Shown: piece by piece, positions 20,407-21,670 of the stretch
How positions within the stretch are numbered: the first letter of the stretch is position 1
How the letters are laid out: every line of letters starts with the position of its first letter
Source: an uncultured Collinsella sp.
GTDB taxonomy: Bacteria > Actinomycetota > Coriobacteriia > Coriobacteriales > Coriobacteriaceae
Assembly (NCBI GenBank): GCA_902496455.1
Contig: CABVAY010000034.1
Span: 1 to 21,670, forward strand
Length of the DNA stretch: 21,670 bases
Reading direction: 5' to 3'
Program-made: the position numbers and the translations under genes
Notes under the pieces: generated by a model
Databases searched by the model: none
The model's input: only the letters and a program-made list of their open reading frames with translations
Told to the model about the DNA's origin: nothing

Positions 20407-20435
20407 TTGATAATCGGTCTACCTGCAAACATAAC
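20407..20435 (+). promoter_or_regulatory. Candidate promoter of the nuclease-like gene
   Basis: TTGATA (20407-20412), a 17-bp spacer and CATAAC (20430-20435), 30 nt before the start codon, followed by a strong GGGGAGG ribosome site. Confidence 0.5.
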
Positions 20436-20465
20436 GGCACGCAGCCAAAGCTAGGGGAGGCCCAT

Positions 20466-21623
20466 ATGGACGAGATCGTCTGCGCAAACACCGCATTCCG
20501 CTACTGGCGCTGCCCGCCCCAAGTGCGCAACCTCTACCCGCGACTGCCAAGCCCAGAAGACGGCTGGCGAGCCCTAGCCCAAGCCCCTTTCGTAACCGAT
20601 ATCCTCAAGACCCCGATTATTACCACAACAGTGCCCGGTGGCGTTAACTACCATTCGGGATTACGGACAACAATCCACTGTGATGATGCTTCGGGGGTGG
20701 ATAGCACGCTGGAAACCGCGATGAGCTTTAGGGTTACCAATCCACTTGCGACGCTATTCACCATGGCGCGCTTTGTATCTCCAACCGATCTTGTCCTTGC
20801 CATGTACGAATTTTGCGGATGGTTCTCAGTCTTTGAGCCCACCGCAGCAGCAGAGGCGGAACTAGACACAGCCAATGACGCCGCCGAGAATGCAACCACC
20901 GAATCCCTCTTTGACCTCGATGATAGCCAAGACGAACCACAATGGAAACGCGTTTATGCGCGCATAAAAGTCAAAGAACAGGTAAATACGAAGGGGCCCA
21001 ACGGACAAAAGAAAACGAAGGAGGTCACAAGGCTAAAGGGCACTTCGCTCTGGATGAGGAAGCCGCTCATCGAATTACACGAGCTTCATGAATATGCCAG
21101 TAAGATGAAAAGACGAAAGTGGGGTACGAAGTTTTACAAAGCCGCACAGCTGGTGACAGGTATAGCAGCTTCTCCGCTTGAAGTTGCAGGAATTTTATTG
21201 CTATCGCTTCCTCGCTCTCGCGGCGGTGCCGGCTTTCGAAACGTTTATGTTAACGACCTTACGCCGCTTACCGCGTCGGCGCAGAGCATTGCAGGGCAAA
21301 AAGTCTGCTACGGGGATATCGTGATCGTAAATCCAACCATAATGAAGGCAGGCATCGTGGAGATTCAGGGAGAGGTTATCCACGGATCAGGCGCCGTGCT
21401 CGACCACGATGCCAAACGCATGACGGCGCTGCAAAGTATGGGGTATGACGTCTTTCTGGTTACGCACGACATGCTTAACGATGCCGAGCAGCTTGATGCG
21501 ATCGTGCGAAGTCTTTGCTCGCGCTTGGAATTGCGCTATAGGTGCAAAACTAAGGCGCAAAAGACGACGGAAATGGAGTTACGAGCCAACGTACTATGCA
21601 ACTGGCTGGAAATCGGTCGTTAG
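20466..21623 (+). CDS. Unknown protein with PD-(D/E)XK-like C-terminal domain
   Basis: 385 aa. It resembles a large, mostly uncharacterised Coriobacteriia family whose C-terminus reads ...SPLEVAGILLLSLP, then GG-GF, then a D...(E)x(D/Q) nuclease-like core. Here D284 in YGDIVIVNP and E299-I-Q301 in GIVEIQGEVIHG fit that core, followed by DHDAKRMTALQSMGYDVFLVTHD (pieces DHDAKRM and GYDVFLVTHD), as in Vsr/DUF559-type folds. The N-terminal 200 residues have no motif I recognise. ATG 20466 is preceded by GGGGAGG. A nuclease, AbiEi-like regulatory or DNA-binding role is possible; whether it is active is unknown. The C-terminal GRSALL-type partner is not in the window. Confidence 0.75.
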   Translation: MDEIVCANTAFRYWRCPPQVRNLYPRLPSPEDGWRALAQAPFVTDILKTPIITTTVPGGVNYHSGLRTTIHCDDASGVDSTLETAMSFRVTNPLATLFTMARFVSPTDLVLAMYEFCGWFSVFEPTAAAEAELDTANDAAENATTESLFDLDDSQDEPQWKRVYARIKVKEQVNTKGPNGQKKTKEVTRLKGTSLWMRKPLIELHELHEYASKMKRRKWGTKFYKAAQLVTGIAASPLEVAGILLLSLPRSRGGAGFRNVYVNDLTPLTASAQSIAGQKVCYGDIVIVNPTIMKAGIVEIQGEVIHGSGAVLDHDAKRMTALQSMGYDVFLVTHDMLNDAEQLDAIVRSLCSRLELRYRCKTKAQKTTEMELRANVLCNWLEIGR

Positions 21624-21670
21624 ACGGGTGCCTTGCTCACTTCCGGGCGCCCTCGGTCGGCTGCCTGCGA

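Overview
The window looks like a chromosomal segment of a gut-type actinobacterium of the class Coriobacteriia, most likely Collinsella or a close relative. The grounds are the mixed but fairly high GC, the LPKTG-anchored surface protein with a Thr-rich stalk, and the C-terminal nuclease-like protein at 20466, which resembles a family I know from that class. This assignment is an inference from sequence feel, not from a search.

Positions 1-12121 are a tightly packed plus-strand operon for a Wzx/Wzy-dependent exopolysaccharide or capsule. In order it encodes the 3' part of the initiating phospho-sugar transferase, a WecG/TagA/CpsF glycosyltransferase, CapE-CapF-CapG (UDP-GlcNAc to UDP-L-FucNAc), a hexapeptide-repeat acetyltransferase, a GT4 glycosyltransferase, a GT2 glycosyltransferase, a Wzy-like polymerase, a second GT2, a Wzx-like flippase and an acyltransferase-3 protein. 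Start and stop codons mostly overlap or abut. Together the genes would build, decorate, flip and polymerise a lipid-linked repeat unit containing L-FucNAc.

Positions 12122-15000 are a graveyard: a 3' scrap of a second capG-like gene, an IS256-type transposase N-terminal scrap, and two separate decayed 3' ends of UDP-glucose 6-dehydrogenase (ugd). Between the ugd remnants lies an intact minus-strand gene for a 380-residue protein with a HEPN-like Rx4H motif, possibly defence-related.

Positions 15000-21670 are accessory: a membrane-anchored unknown protein, a small protein whose reading frame lacks its start, a lone MNT-type nucleotidyltransferase, an LPKTG surface protein, a Panacea-domain/Doc-Fic toxin-antitoxin pair, an intergenic region with inverted and direct repeats, a tRNA-Val(CAC) with a strong terminator, and a protein with a PD-(D/E)XK-like C-terminus.

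The most unusual signal is a series of long, nearly perfect inverted repeats with short loops lying inside the glycosyltransferase coding sequences (23-, 18-, 24- and 20-position stems, paired base by base). In the GT4 gene two such hairpins share an arm and exclude each other. A second signal is two 8-G tracts, one in each of the two polysaccharide acyl/acetyl-transferase genes. One of them sits exactly where a single-base change would restore the family's normal C-terminus. Both could reflect phase variation or fast evolution of the surface polysaccharide.
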